From Acidithiobacillus ferrianus (GTDB lineage Bacteria > Pseudomonadota > Gammaproteobacteria > Acidithiobacillales > Acidithiobacillaceae), in contig NZ_WNJL01000030.1 in the NCBI RefSeq assembly GCF_010378095.1, positions 114,501-178,500 on the forward strand: DNA of 64,000 nt, in the 5' to 3' direction. Positions 45,953 through 54,646 of this stretch are shown here, piece by piece. The notes under the pieces were generated by a model. It did no database searches, was not told where the DNA came from, and saw nothing but the letters and a program-made list of their open reading frames with translations. A program made the translations under genes and the position numbers. Numbering within the stretch: the stretch's first letter is position 1; every line of letters starts with the position of its first letter.

Positions 45953-46312
45953 ATGCCCATGCTGAACATCTCGCCCTTTAACGCGATTGAAGAGGCGGGG
46001 ACTGCCGTACTCACGCTGACTGAAGGGCTGGAGAAGGAAGAGTTTCTCGCGTCGCACCTCACCCGCGCAGAAACGCGACGCCAGCTTCGCCTCATGAGCA
46101 AGTCCGCCCTGCTCCTGTCGCCAGAGATCCACGCCCTGTTGGTGGAAATAGACTGGGAAGGCTGGCGCGCCCTCGACCAGCGCCTCGCAACCAGTGATAA
46201 AGCAGAGGACACCCTGCTTTGGCTCGCGGTGCGCGCGCTGGCACCAGATACCTTGATGTGGCTGCGGGTGTACCGCAAAAACCAGCCGGAATGCTTCAAA
46301 GTGGATGCTTGA
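45953..46312 (+). CDS. hypothetical protein downstream of fixABCX
   Basis: The 119-residue helical protein is not recognised. It contains FLASHLTRAETRRQLRLMSKSALLLSPEI and LLWLAVRALAPDTLMWLRVYRK. ATGs at 45953 and 45959 are possible; neither has a strong ribosome binding site. It is co-directional with, and 36 bases after, the TPR-like gene. Confidence 0.72.
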   Translation: MPMLNISPFNAIEEAGTAVLTLTEGLEKEEFLASHLTRAETRRQLRLMSKSALLLSPEIHALLVEIDWEGWRALDQRLATSDKAEDTLLWLAVRALAPDTLMWLRVYRKNQPECFKVDA

Positions 46313-46359
46313 TGGACCAGACCCGCCGTGCAGCGTGTACTGCGCGAGGAAGGCTATCG

Positions 46360-46554
46360 ATGACCACGGAAAACGCAAACCGCTTTGTTCTGGCGGAAAT
46401 GCGCACCCATCATTTCACCTTCCAGGGCGCCGGCATTGAATCCCGCTTCAGGATCAGTTATCAAGAAATGGGAGCAGATGCCTGTTATCCCGCCATTTCA
46501 CCCGGCACAGGAGTCCGTCCATGCACTACGCCTTCCCGCCCGCCCCTGTCGTGA
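46360..46554 (+). CDS. possible small protein overlapping the FAH gene
   Basis: A 64-codon frame with GAGGAAGG six bases before its ATG fills the 208-base gap before the FAH gene and overlaps it by 34 bases. The first 46 residues (to YPAIS) look protein-like; the overlapping tail is Pro/Ser-rich and may be chance. I do not recognise it. Confidence 0.4.
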   Translation: MTTENANRFVLAEMRTHHFTFQGAGIESRFRISYQEMGADACYPAISPGTGVRPCTTPSRPPLS

Positions 46555-47204
46555 CTCTGGACGCCATGTCCAGCAACCCGTTCCCGGTGCGACGCATTTT
46601 TTGCGTCGGGCAGAACTACGCCGATCACGCCCGGGAAATGGGCGCCGCGCCTGATGCCGAACCCTTCTTTTTCATGAAACCGGCCAGCGCCATTTTGCAG
46701 AATAATTCGGTGCTGCCCTACCCGCCCGGCACCACCGACCTGCAACCCGAGGTGGAGCTGGTGGTGGCGCTGCACAAGGGCGGCAAGAACATCCCCATGG
46801 ACAAGGTCGATTACGACTACGTGTTCGGCTATGCCGTGGGTCTGGACATGACCCGCCGCGACCTGCAACGCGCCGCCCGCGAAAAGGGCCAGCCCTGGGA
46901 GATGGCCAAAGCATTCGACCATTCGGCGCCCTGCACGGCCATCACGCCCGAGTTTTATTCGGGGACCATCGCCCGCGGCAAGATCGAACTCAAGGTGAAT
47001 GGTCACATTCGCCAGAGCGCCGACGTCGGTGACATGCTCTGGAAGATTCCGCAGCTTGTTCATTGCCTGTCGAACCAGGTGGAATTATTTCCCGGCGATC
47101 TCATCTTTACCGGCACCCCCGCCGGCGTGGGCGCCGTGGTGACCGGCGACGTGATTGAAGCGGCCGTCGCCGGGCTGGAACCACTGACGATTACCATCAC
47201 CTAG
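46521..47204 (+). CDS. fumarylacetoacetate hydrolase family protein (acylpyruvase type)
   Basis: The 227-residue enzyme has the FAH fold: RRIFCVGQNYADHAREMG, FFFMKPASAIL, metal-binding PEVELVVALH, YAVGLDMTRRDLQ and GDLIFTGTPAGVG. This size class includes acylpyruvases and oxaloacetate decarboxylases, which use Mg2+. AGGAG precedes the ATG. Its link with nitrogen fixation could be homocitrate/2-oxoacid metabolism, but that is speculative. Confidence 0.93.
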   Translation: MHYAFPPAPVVTLDAMSSNPFPVRRIFCVGQNYADHAREMGAAPDAEPFFFMKPASAILQNNSVLPYPPGTTDLQPEVELVVALHKGGKNIPMDKVDYDYVFGYAVGLDMTRRDLQRAAREKGQPWEMAKAFDHSAPCTAITPEFYSGTIARGKIELKVNGHIRQSADVGDMLWKIPQLVHCLSNQVELFPGDLIFTGTPAGVGAVVTGDVIEAAVAGLEPLTITIT

Positions 47205-47237
47205 CCCGATCATCCCCACTCGACCAGGAATCCCCGG

Positions 47238-47669
47238 ATGCCAACCCCCAGCATTTTCCAGCATCATCGCATGATCCTCTGTCACTTCGACAGCTACAGT
47301 ACCGCCCTGCGTTTCGCCCGCTTTGGCGATAGCGTCATGATTCCCACGCCACTGCCGGAACAGGTCAGCCTGAGCACGGTATCTGACACGGATGATCATC
47401 CACCCGCCGCGGTCCTCGATGCCGTACTGGCGCGGCTTGGCATCCCTCCCGCGCGGCTGGAACTGGACCACCGCTTCAATGCCTCACTCTCCAGCGACCG
47501 TGGCCGCATCCACATCCACCTTGCGCGTTTCATGGATTTCGACGCCCCGCACGCATTCATCGAAGCGCATGACGGCGTTTTCAAGCCCCTCAGCGAATTA
47601 CGACGCCTGCCCATGATGGAGTTAAACCTGCTGCGCGACATCTTCAATCTGATCATGGGAAATGGTTGA
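47238..47669 (+). CDS. hypothetical protein
   Basis: The 143-residue protein is not recognised. It starts ATGCCAACCCCC with AGGAAT upstream, is rich in His and Asp, and has no membrane segment or cysteine motif. It lies 33 bases after the FAH gene. A CCCCT...AGGGG pairing at about 47672-47692 follows its stop and may be a weak terminator. Confidence 0.7.
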   Translation: MPTPSIFQHHRMILCHFDSYSTALRFARFGDSVMIPTPLPEQVSLSTVSDTDDHPPAAVLDAVLARLGIPPARLELDHRFNASLSSDRGRIHIHLARFMDFDAPHAFIEAHDGVFKPLSELRRLPMMELNLLRDIFNLIMGNG

Positions 47670-47794
47670 GACCCCTTGAGAAAAGAGGGGCTAGATTTGG
47701 TACCCTCCGCACCAACTATGTTAGTCTTGCCGGATACGCCGCCATCCGACCTGCCGGGCGACCTGCCGGGAGGCTTTAACAGGGGAATCCGTTC

Positions 47795-48550
47795 GTGCCG
47801 ACCATATCCGATGCCACTTCCAGCCACCGGGATCTCGCCCAGAACGTCATCGACATCCGCGGGCAGCCGGGCGCGATTGCACAACCCTGGGTATTTGCCG
47901 CCGCGAAGCGGCTAGGCATCGGCCAGCGGATACAGATTTTGACGGATACCGATCCCAGCGCCATGATGCGCGCGGTTGCCTTTCAGTTGCGCAACACCAT
48001 CTCCTGGCGCCATGAAACGGATGGCGGGCTCTGGCGGGTGGAAGTGCGCCCGCGCGCCGAAACGGAGGCCAGGGATGTAGTGGACTTGCTCACCTGGGAC
48101 CATTTCCGCCTCGATCGCCGGTTCTCGGATGTACTGACCGCGGCCAACGAAAACCGGGGCGCCGAAGCCGCGGTGATTTTCAGCGACTACTGGGTCGGCT
48201 TACGGCGCCATGCCTATCTCGAAAACCACATCCTGGGCCCCGCATTGGGGGGAGGTGTCGACCACGGACCACTTGCCGACATGCTTTTCGAGCACGACAG
48301 CATCATCGTTCAGTCCCGTCTGGTCGAGGAAACTTTGGCTGAACAGGACTACGGCATGCTACCGGCCATTTGCGCGATGCTTTCCGGCGCTCTGGCCAAA
48401 CATGAAAATCGCGAAGAAAACACCCTCTTTCCGATCTGGCAGGCCAGCGACAACCGTGACCGCGGACGTGCCACGGAACTTCTGGCCCAGGCCAAGGAAG
48501 TGCTGGCCGGGGCCGAAGACCCGCAAGTCGACACCGTGTTTCCCGGATAA
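47795..48550 (+). CDS. DUF2249-hemerythrin fusion protein
   Basis: The 251-residue protein has an N-terminal TusA/DUF2249-like segment (DIRGQPGAIAQPWVFAAAKRLGIGQRIQILTDTDP, about 20-90) and a C-terminal hemerythrin domain from about 95 with the spaced His/Glu ligands (LTWDHFRLDRRF, RRHAYLENHILG, FEHDSIIVQSRLVEE, LAKHENREENTLFP). Hemerythrins bind O2 or NO at a diiron site, so it may act in oxygen handling near nitrogenase. The start is a GTG with AGGGG nine bases upstream. A 12-base direct repeat (CGACCTGCCGGG) precedes it at 47747-47770. Confidence 0.88.
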   Translation: MPTISDATSSHRDLAQNVIDIRGQPGAIAQPWVFAAAKRLGIGQRIQILTDTDPSAMMRAVAFQLRNTISWRHETDGGLWRVEVRPRAETEARDVVDLLTWDHFRLDRRFSDVLTAANENRGAEAAVIFSDYWVGLRRHAYLENHILGPALGGGVDHGPLADMLFEHDSIIVQSRLVEETLAEQDYGMLPAICAMLSGALAKHENREENTLFPIWQASDNRDRGRATELLAQAKEVLAGAEDPQVDTVFPG

Positions 48551-48593
48551 GGTGCAGCCGCCGATTGGACCAGCGCCGCGCCCCACCGCGTGC

Positions 48594-49505
48594 CTATCCG
48601 GGATAGACGCCCATGCGGCGCTGTCCGCGCCGGAGTAACCAGCGGCCGGTCAGAATCAGCAGCAACACCCCACTCGTGATCAGGAAGGCCGCCGCGAAAG
48701 CCAGTCTGTGCGATTCGGCGAATGGCTCGTTGATAAAGGTCCAGATCACATAGGTCAGGTAGCCGATCGGCTCCTTGGTGAAATGTCCGTTCCACATATA
48801 ATTAGACCAGCCCGCCGTGTACAGCAAAGGGGCGGTTTCTCCCATGGAAAGGGCGACGGCGTAAAAAAGCCCCGTCATAATCGCTGGCGCGGCACCCGGC
48901 ATCAGAATGTGCAACACGACACGCCCTTCGTTGGCGCCCAGTCCGTAACCTGCCTCGCGTACCGCCACCGGAATATTGCGCAGCGCAAACTCGGTGGAAC
49001 GGGCGATGTAAGGCAGCAACATCACGGTCAACGTGATGATGCCCGCCGCGACGGAGAACTGCCACCCCAAGTAGATCACCATGGTGATATAACCCACATA
49101 GCCCAGCACAATGGATGGGACACCCACGAGAACGTCGGAGAGGAAACGCAGCATCTTTCCCGTCCCGGCCTCACCATGCTCGCTCAAATAAATTCCCGAG
49201 GCGATGCCGATAGGCGCGGCCAGGAGCAATGCCCCCAGGGACATCACCATGGATCCCTCTATGGCGTTTTTGAGCCCTCCGCCAATACCATTGGTGATTT
49301 CCGTCAGCAATTGAGGGGTGAGAGCGGGCCACGCATGAATAAACACATCGCCGATTATGGAAATAAACATGGCGGCGACAAACAGAAAGGAAAAGACGAC
49401 AAAACACCAGGCAAAAGCCGTCGTCAGTCTGCGTGACCACGACACTCTGAAACCCTCTGAACCGGCTTTCCGGAAAACGCCGACGTCCATCTCTTTAGCG
49501 GCCAT
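48594..49505 (-). CDS. pstA: PstA, phosphate ABC transporter permease
   Basis: The 303-residue protein has six membrane helices and the family blocks GIYLSEHGEAG, VGVPSIVLGYVGY and RNIPVAVREAGYGLGANEGRVV. With PstC it forms the phosphate channel. The ATG at 49505 overlaps the pstC stop (TGATG). No pstB or phoU follows; the next gene is convergent. Confidence 0.96.
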   Translation of the reverse strand: MAAKEMDVGVFRKAGSEGFRVSWSRRLTTAFAWCFVVFSFLFVAAMFISIIGDVFIHAWPALTPQLLTEITNGIGGGLKNAIEGSMVMSLGALLLAAPIGIASGIYLSEHGEAGTGKMLRFLSDVLVGVPSIVLGYVGYITMVIYLGWQFSVAAGIITLTVMLLPYIARSTEFALRNIPVAVREAGYGLGANEGRVVLHILMPGAAPAIMTGLFYAVALSMGETAPLLYTAGWSNYMWNGHFTKEPIGYLTYVIWTFINEPFAESHRLAFAAAFLITSGVLLLILTGRWLLRRGQRRMGVYPG

Positions 49506-50461
49506 CAACGCACCCTCGCCATCCAGAGCAGCAATCGTGCCGCCACATTCACCACCACCGTAATCAGCAGCAGGGCGAGCGCGATTTCTGACAACGCCTT
49601 GACGGCCATATTGGTAGGATCCTGCAATGCACTATCCAGCTGAGAGGCAATGAATGCCGCCATGGTGGAGATGGGCGCATAAATATTATTGGGGAGATAA
49701 TTGAGCGCATTGCCACTCACCATGAGCACGGCCATGGTTTCTCCCAGGGCGCGCCCCAGGGCAAGAATACCCACCCCGATCAACACGGTCTTGAGTTTAG
49801 GTAATGTGACATGCCAAAAGACTTCCAGGCGGTTCAGGCCCAGGCTCAAACCCGCCTCCTTCAACGCGGGCTCCGTCATCTGAATGGACTCGCGCAAGGT
49901 GGCAGAAATCAGGGGAATGATCATCACGGCCAGCACAAAAGCCGCGGTCAATAACCCGTATCCACTGCCCGGATCACCGTTCAGGAAGGGAATAAAAGAA
50001 AAAATGTGGGCCATGAACGGAAAGATATATCGACCGAACAGCGGCACCAGTAAGGCGTAGCCCCACAAACCATATACGACGCTGGGAATGGCCGCCAGCA
50101 AATCCACAAACAGGGAGAGCGGACCGGCCCAGGATTTACGAATCCCTTCACCAAGAAAATAGGCCGCACCTATGGCAATAGGCATCGCTATGAGCATGGC
50201 CAGGGCGGAACTCACTATGGTGCCGACGACCAGAAACCAGATGCCATACTTCGCGCCTGGCATGATCTGGGCCCCCTGTACGGTAATCGGGTTACCGTAA
50301 AGATTCCCGAGATTCCAGTCGTTGGTCCATAAAAAATGCAATTGATTGAATTGGATGGCGGGCCAGGAATAGATCACCAGGAAAACGATCAACGCTATCA
50401 GCGAGAGCGGCAAAAAACTGGCTGTAACGATCAAGCCTGCCCTGAACACAGGAAGCTTCAT
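49505..50461 (-). CDS. pstC: PstC, phosphate ABC transporter permease
   Basis: The 318-residue protein has six membrane helices and SWPAIQFNQLHFLWTNDWN, GPLSLFVDLLAAIPSVVYGLWG and ESIQMTEPALKEAGLSLGLNRLE, typical of PstC. GGGAGAG lies seven bases before the ATG. It is 121 bases after pstS; the gap contains a GC hairpin. Confidence 0.96.
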   Translation of the reverse strand: MKLPVFRAGLIVTASFLPLSLIALIVFLVIYSWPAIQFNQLHFLWTNDWNLGNLYGNPITVQGAQIMPGAKYGIWFLVVGTIVSSALAMLIAMPIAIGAAYFLGEGIRKSWAGPLSLFVDLLAAIPSVVYGLWGYALLVPLFGRYIFPFMAHIFSFIPFLNGDPGSGYGLLTAAFVLAVMIIPLISATLRESIQMTEPALKEAGLSLGLNRLEVFWHVTLPKLKTVLIGVGILALGRALGETMAVLMVSGNALNYLPNNIYAPISTMAAFIASQLDSALQDPTNMAVKALSEIALALLLITVVVNVAARLLLWMARVR

Positions 50462-50547
50462 TAAAAAACTCTCCCGGCTCTACCGCGTCTGCGTGTCGGC
50501 ACGAATAACCATAAAATGAGCCACTGGGTTCCGCATCTATCATGGAA

Positions 50548-50567
50548 GAGCCGGGCTACCCCGGCTC
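50548..50567 (-). repeat. hairpin between pstS and pstC
   Basis: GAGCCGGG and CCCGGCTC form a perfect 8-bp stem with a four-base loop. There is no T-tract on the minus strand, so it is probably an mRNA-stabilising or partial termination element that lets pstS be made in excess. Confidence 0.6.
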
Positions 50568-50582
50568 CGGTACAAGTAAGTT

Positions 50583-51671
50583 TTACTGGATTTCCGCAAT
50601 CTGCTTGCGGGACAGTTTCACTGCGCTCTCGGGCAGTGGCACGAAGTTCACCGCGTCGATGAAGTGTGGCGCATTACCACCCTTCGGATCAAGTGCCCAG
50701 TTCAGGAACTTGCGCATGGCCGCGGCCACTTCCGCATTAGGCTGGGTCTTGCTGACGATGGCGTACTCGTAGTTGATGATGGGGTAGGACTTGGCGCCCG
50801 GCGCGTAGACCAGACTGATACGCTCGTCAGCCGGGGTCTTGCTGACCATCTCGCTCGCCGCCACCTTCGCATTACCCACGGTAGGCAGCACAAACTTGCC
50901 CGCGCGATTCTGCAGCATGGCCAAACCCAGCTTCGCCTCTTCAACCGGCTTCTTCCAGCTGATGCCAATGTAGGCGATGCCATAAGGGGTGGTTTTCAGC
51001 GCCTGCACCATGCCGGGGTTTCCTTCAGCGCCAATGCCGCCGGGTACCGCGGGCCAGCTCACCGTAGTGCTGTAACCGATGCTGTTGCTCCACGACGGGG
51101 TCGTGTCGGACAGATAAGTGGTGAAAATGAAGGTATCGCCGGAACCATCGGTACGATGTACCGGGATGATCTTGTGGTGGGGCAGTTTCACTCCCGGATT
51201 CAACTTGGCAATTGCCGCATCGTTCCAATCAACGATCTTGCCTGAATAGATGCCGGCGAGCACCGGACCCGATAGTTTCAGATGCACATGATTCAGTCCG
51301 GGAATATTGTAGTTGACCATCTGGATGGAGATGGCCAGGGGAATATTCAGAATGTTGGGATGTTGCTTGATCTGCGCGTCGCTCATATACGCGTCAGAGG
51401 CACCGATCTGCGCCACACCGGAAATCGCCTCGGCGATGCCGGTGCCACTGCCCGTGCCCTGAGTGGTGATCTGGATGCCGGGGTTCATCTTGGTGTAGAC
51501 GGGCACCCACAGATTGAAGAGCGGGTACAACAGGGTGGAACCGGTTTCGAGCAGCGAGATCGTCGGGGCTGCGGAAGCAGGCATGGTGTATAGGGCGGAA
51601 AGGCCCAGCGCGGACAAGATCACAACGCCTTTGACACTACGCGATACTTCTTTCTTCAAGCGATGCAGCAT
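50583..51671 (-). CDS. pstS: PstS, phosphate-binding periplasmic protein
   Basis: The 362-residue protein has a signal peptide (to about ASA-AP, residue 34) and the phosphate-site blocks ETGSTLLYPLFNLW, GTGSGTGIAEAISGVAQIGASDA and RTDGSGDTFIFTTYLS. It binds phosphate for PstCA. Tandem Pho-box repeats lie 117-160 bases upstream. Confidence 0.97.
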   Translation of the reverse strand: MLHRLKKEVSRSVKGVVILSALGLSALYTMPASAAPTISLLETGSTLLYPLFNLWVPVYTKMNPGIQITTQGTGSGTGIAEAISGVAQIGASDAYMSDAQIKQHPNILNIPLAISIQMVNYNIPGLNHVHLKLSGPVLAGIYSGKIVDWNDAAIAKLNPGVKLPHHKIIPVHRTDGSGDTFIFTTYLSDTTPSWSNSIGYSTTVSWPAVPGGIGAEGNPGMVQALKTTPYGIAYIGISWKKPVEEAKLGLAMLQNRAGKFVLPTVGNAKVAASEMVSKTPADERISLVYAPGAKSYPIINYEYAIVSKTQPNAEVAAAMRKFLNWALDPKGGNAPHFIDAVNFVPLPESAVKLSRKQIAEIQ

Positions 51672-51787
51672 AATAAAGCCTCCAGGGATGGCAGTGATAT
51701 TGGTTTACGGCTTGTCCATTGAGCATCTCGCACTCAGACGGGCACTACGGCGCCTCCTCAGCGAATGTCGAGAAGCAATCTAGCACA

Positions 51788-51831
51788 GTCATGTGACATT
51801 TTGATGAATGTTTTATGTCAAATTGATGACA
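51788..51831 (-). promoter_or_regulatory. tandem Pho-box repeats before pstS
   Basis: On the minus strand four consecutive 11-bp units begin TGTCAT, TGACAT, ATTCAT and TGTCAC, the direct-repeat arrangement of PhoB binding sites (TGTCA-like half every 11 bp). Their position upstream of pstS supports phosphate-starvation control. The interval 51672-51928 otherwise shows no gene. Confidence 0.72.
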
Positions 51832-51928
51832 AAGGATATACCGGGATCATAATATCAAGAAATTATGCCCCCAGTGGCAAGACCCGCCCGGTGGACGGGC
51901 CTCCGCTACCCGAACACCGGAGCGACTT

Positions 51929-52300
51929 CTACCAGGTAAGCACACGTCCAGCAGCAGCCAGAGAGGGCAGGGCCGCGCTCGGATTCATCATGGGAACCGG
52001 TTTCGCCAGGTCATCCCTGGTCATACCGTTGAGTTCCAACGATTGCAGGCAACCGATGATCTGCACCCCGTTGTCTTCGGCCAGCTTCATGAAATCGGCC
52101 ACGCTTTTGCCACCCGACATGGGGAAAATGGTCTCCGCCTTGCCCTTGGCCAGCAACTCGGTGGCCGGACCGGTGAAGTACATCACCACCTTCTGCTCCG
52201 CGGCGGCAGCCGTGGCGGCGAGAAAAAAGGCGGAAGGCAAGCGTTTGGGGTTTTCAGGGCCAGTAATGAGAATAATGACCAGATCGGCAGCTTCGGACAT
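51929..52300 (-). CDS. DsrE/DsrF-like small protein
   Basis: The 123-residue protein has the DsrE fold pattern: LVIILITGPENPKRLPSAFFLAATAAA, VVMYFTGPATELL, and a Cys in GVQIIGCLQSLELNGM. DsrE-like proteins act in sulfur transfer, fitting a sulfur-oxidising host. I chose the ATG at 52300 because AGGAGG lies six bases upstream. Confidence 0.88.
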   Translation of the reverse strand: MSEAADLVIILITGPENPKRLPSAFFLAATAAAAEQKVVMYFTGPATELLAKGKAETIFPMSGGKSVADFMKLAEDNGVQIIGCLQSLELNGMTRDDLAKPVPMMNPSAALPSLAAAGRVLTW

Positions 52301-52404
52301 CGTACACCTCCTGATAACGGTACATGGCACATGGGAGAAGATCACGGTGCTTTACCCAGCGACTCCAGCCAGTATAACGCAAGCCGGCTTTGATGCCGAA
52401 TGGA

Positions 52405-52902
52405 TTAACGCGCGCGATCGCTCGCATGTTCGCCCAGGCGGGCCAGGGTTTCGGGTAGCGCATACCAGAGCAATCGGCCGCCAATACCCGAGCGATCCAA
52501 GGCAATCGCCATGGCACTCGCCTTCTTGACCGGCAGGGAGACCCCCATCAGCAACTCCCCCCAGACACCAAGATGCGGCTGATGACCCACCACGATCAAG
52601 GTATCCGTCTGCGCGGAAAGCGCTTGCCAGTCATGACGAAGCCGATGGAGATCACCGGCGGGAATCGCGTCGTGATAACGCGTCACCTCCACGTGCAGCG
52701 CCGCACTGAGATGGGCCGCTGTTTCTCTGGTCCGCAGCAGCGGACTGCTCCAGAGCGTCACGGATCCGCGCACGCACCATGCCAATCCTGCCGCCATGGC
52801 GATCGCGCTGGCATGGCCCCGCACGGTCAAGGGACGTGCATAATCCGACCCCCCGGCCTCCGCATCTTCCGCCTCAGCGTGGCGGACGAGCAATAGATCC
52901 AC
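52405..52902 (-). CDS. sixA: SixA-type phosphohistidine phosphatase
   Basis: The 165-residue histidine phosphatase has the RHG-type motif LLLVRHAEAED, SPLLRTRETA and VVGHQPHLG, with the catalytic His residues. SixA removes phosphate from phosphohistidine proteins. The GTG at 52902 has AGGAGG nine bases upstream. Its start overlaps the preceding membrane protein gene by 29 bases. Confidence 0.9.
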   Translation of the reverse strand: MDLLLVRHAEAEDAEAGGSDYARPLTVRGHASAIAMAAGLAWCVRGSVTLWSSPLLRTRETAAHLSAALHVEVTRYHDAIPAGDLHRLRHDWQALSAQTDTLIVVGHQPHLGVWGELLMGVSLPVKKASAMAIALDRSGIGGRLLWYALPETLARLGEHASDRAR

Positions 52903-53290
52903 GACGCACCACCTCCTGTCCAAACCAAAAACGAGTCATAGTCGACGGTAACACCCGGGCCAGAATAGTCACCACCGCGATGCCCATGAGCGCGGTCATC
53001 CACGCATCGATACGCACGTTGCCCACCGGGCCCGTACCCACAAAAACATCCAGACCGGAAAGCGCGGCGCCCAGGAAAATCGTCACCGGACGCCAGCCAT
53101 AAGGAGAGAGCGCGGGGGCAAAACGCGCGATGGCACCCAAGGCCAAAGCGGCCCAGAGCGCGTACTCCGCGGCTCGCAACCAGATGGTTTGCGCATCGAC
53201 GGGAAGCTGGCGATTGCCCACCACGATGAGCACATAAACGCATAAGGCCATCAGCGCCCAGCGCCGCCACGTTGGAAGACGCGGCGCCAT
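52874..53290 (-). CDS. hypothetical membrane protein
   Basis: The 138-residue protein has about four hydrophobic segments (WALMALCVYVLIVVG, AAEYALWAALALGAIARF, VTIFLGAALSGLDVFVG, MTALMGIAVVTILARVL). I do not recognise the family. Its ATG follows the der stop directly, implying coupling. Confidence 0.72.
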   Translation of the reverse strand: MAPRLPTWRRWALMALCVYVLIVVGNRQLPVDAQTIWLRAAEYALWAALALGAIARFAPALSPYGWRPVTIFLGAALSGLDVFVGTGPVGNVRIDAWMTALMGIAVVTILARVLPSTMTRFWFGQEVVRRGSIARPPR

Positions 53291-54637
53291 TCAGGATGAC
53301 CCCCGCCCCGGTTGCGGATCGTATGGATTCTCGCCCTGCCGGAAAACCAGACGCAGCGGAACGGCATCCAGCCGAAGCGTGCGACGGAACGCGCTCTCCA
53401 GATAACGCTTGTAGGATCCCGGCAAGCGCGTCAGTTGATTACCGTGAAAAACCAGGGTGATAGGATTCTCCCCCCCCTGATGACAGTAACGCACCTTGAT
53501 GCGCCGTCCACTGACGATAGGGGGCTGATGGGTCTCGAGCACATCGGCCAATGCCCGATTCAGTTCGCCGGTGGAAAAATGGCGACGGGCGTCGAGCCAC
53601 AACCGATCGATACTCTGGTAAAGGTCACCCACACCCGTACCGTGCAACGCGGATATGGTGTAGACCGGCGCGTAGGCAATGAAGTCCAGCCGCCGCGCCA
53701 TTTCCTGGCGGATGGCTTTACGATCCTCGGGATTCAGCCCGTCCCACTTGTTGATCACCAAGATGATGGGGCGCCCCAATTCGACCGCCACCCCCACCAG
53801 ATGCGCGTCCTGCTCGGCGATGCCTTGGCGGGCATCGAGCACCATCAGCACCACATCCGCTTCACGCAAGGCGCTCAGCGTTTTGAGCACGCTCAACTTC
53901 TCCAATCCTTCACCGACCCTGGCGCGGCGGCGCATCCCCGCAGTATCGATCATCACGTACGTTTTGCCCTGACGCGCATAAGGGATGCGAATACTGTCCC
54001 GGGTGGTGCCTGGCGCATCGAAAACAATCACGCGGTTTTCTCCCAGCATTGCGTTGACCAGAGTGGACTTTCCCACATTGGGACGACCGAGCACGGCGAT
54101 GCGCGGCCCCTTTCCTTCCAGATCGGCGGTGCTGCTCTCCATCAGCGGCAGACCCGAAAAAATCGCCTCCAGCAAAGGTTCAACGCCGTGTCCGTGGGCG
54201 GCGGAGATAGTATGAGGCAAGCCCAAACCCAAACGGTGGAACTCGGGAAGTTCACTCACCGCTCCTTTCGCGTCCATCTTGTTCACGACCAGATAGATCG
54301 GTTTCCCCCCCCGGCGAAGTTCTTCGGCAATTTCCACGTCCTGCGCGGACAGCCCTTCTTTGGCATCCACCAGAAAGCAGATCGCATCGGCTTCCATGAT
54401 CGCCAGGCGGGTTTGCCCGGCCATGGCGGCCACCAGGCCGTCACGCTCTTCTGGTTCAAAACCGCCGGTGTCGATCACCAGATACGGGCGGCCTTCAAAT
54501 TGCGCGGTACCATAATGGCGGTCCCGGGTGAGACCCGGAAGATCCGCCACCAGCGCCTCTCGAGTACGGGTCAGGCGATTGAACAGCGTGGACTTGCCCA
54601 CATTGGGGCGTCCCACCAGCGCAATAACAGCGGTCAT
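53291..54637 (-). CDS. der: Der (EngA), double-domain ribosome-assembly GTPase
   Basis: Der has two tandem GTPase domains, each with GRPNVGKSTL, and NKMD/NKWD motifs, then a KH-like C-terminal domain. It matures the 50S subunit. The 448-residue length is normal. The ATG at 54637 has GAGG seven bases upstream and lies nine bases after bamB. Confidence 0.98.
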   Translation of the reverse strand: MTAVIALVGRPNVGKSTLFNRLTRTREALVADLPGLTRDRHYGTAQFEGRPYLVIDTGGFEPEERDGLVAAMAGQTRLAIMEADAICFLVDAKEGLSAQDVEIAEELRRGGKPIYLVVNKMDAKGAVSELPEFHRLGLGLPHTISAAHGHGVEPLLEAIFSGLPLMESSTADLEGKGPRIAVLGRPNVGKSTLVNAMLGENRVIVFDAPGTTRDSIRIPYARQGKTYVMIDTAGMRRRARVGEGLEKLSVLKTLSALREADVVLMVLDARQGIAEQDAHLVGVAVELGRPIILVINKWDGLNPEDRKAIRQEMARRLDFIAYAPVYTISALHGTGVGDLYQSIDRLWLDARRHFSTGELNRALADVLETHQPPIVSGRRIKVRYCHQGGENPITLVFHGNQLTRLPGSYKRYLESAFRRTLRLDAVPLRLVFRQGENPYDPQPGRGSS

Positions 54638-54646
54638 CAACGTGCC

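Noticed and set aside
51765..52529. 254-codon plus-strand frame over the DsrE gene and Pho region
   Set aside because: It crosses the regulatory region and mirrors the DsrE-like gene; no start signal and no domain.
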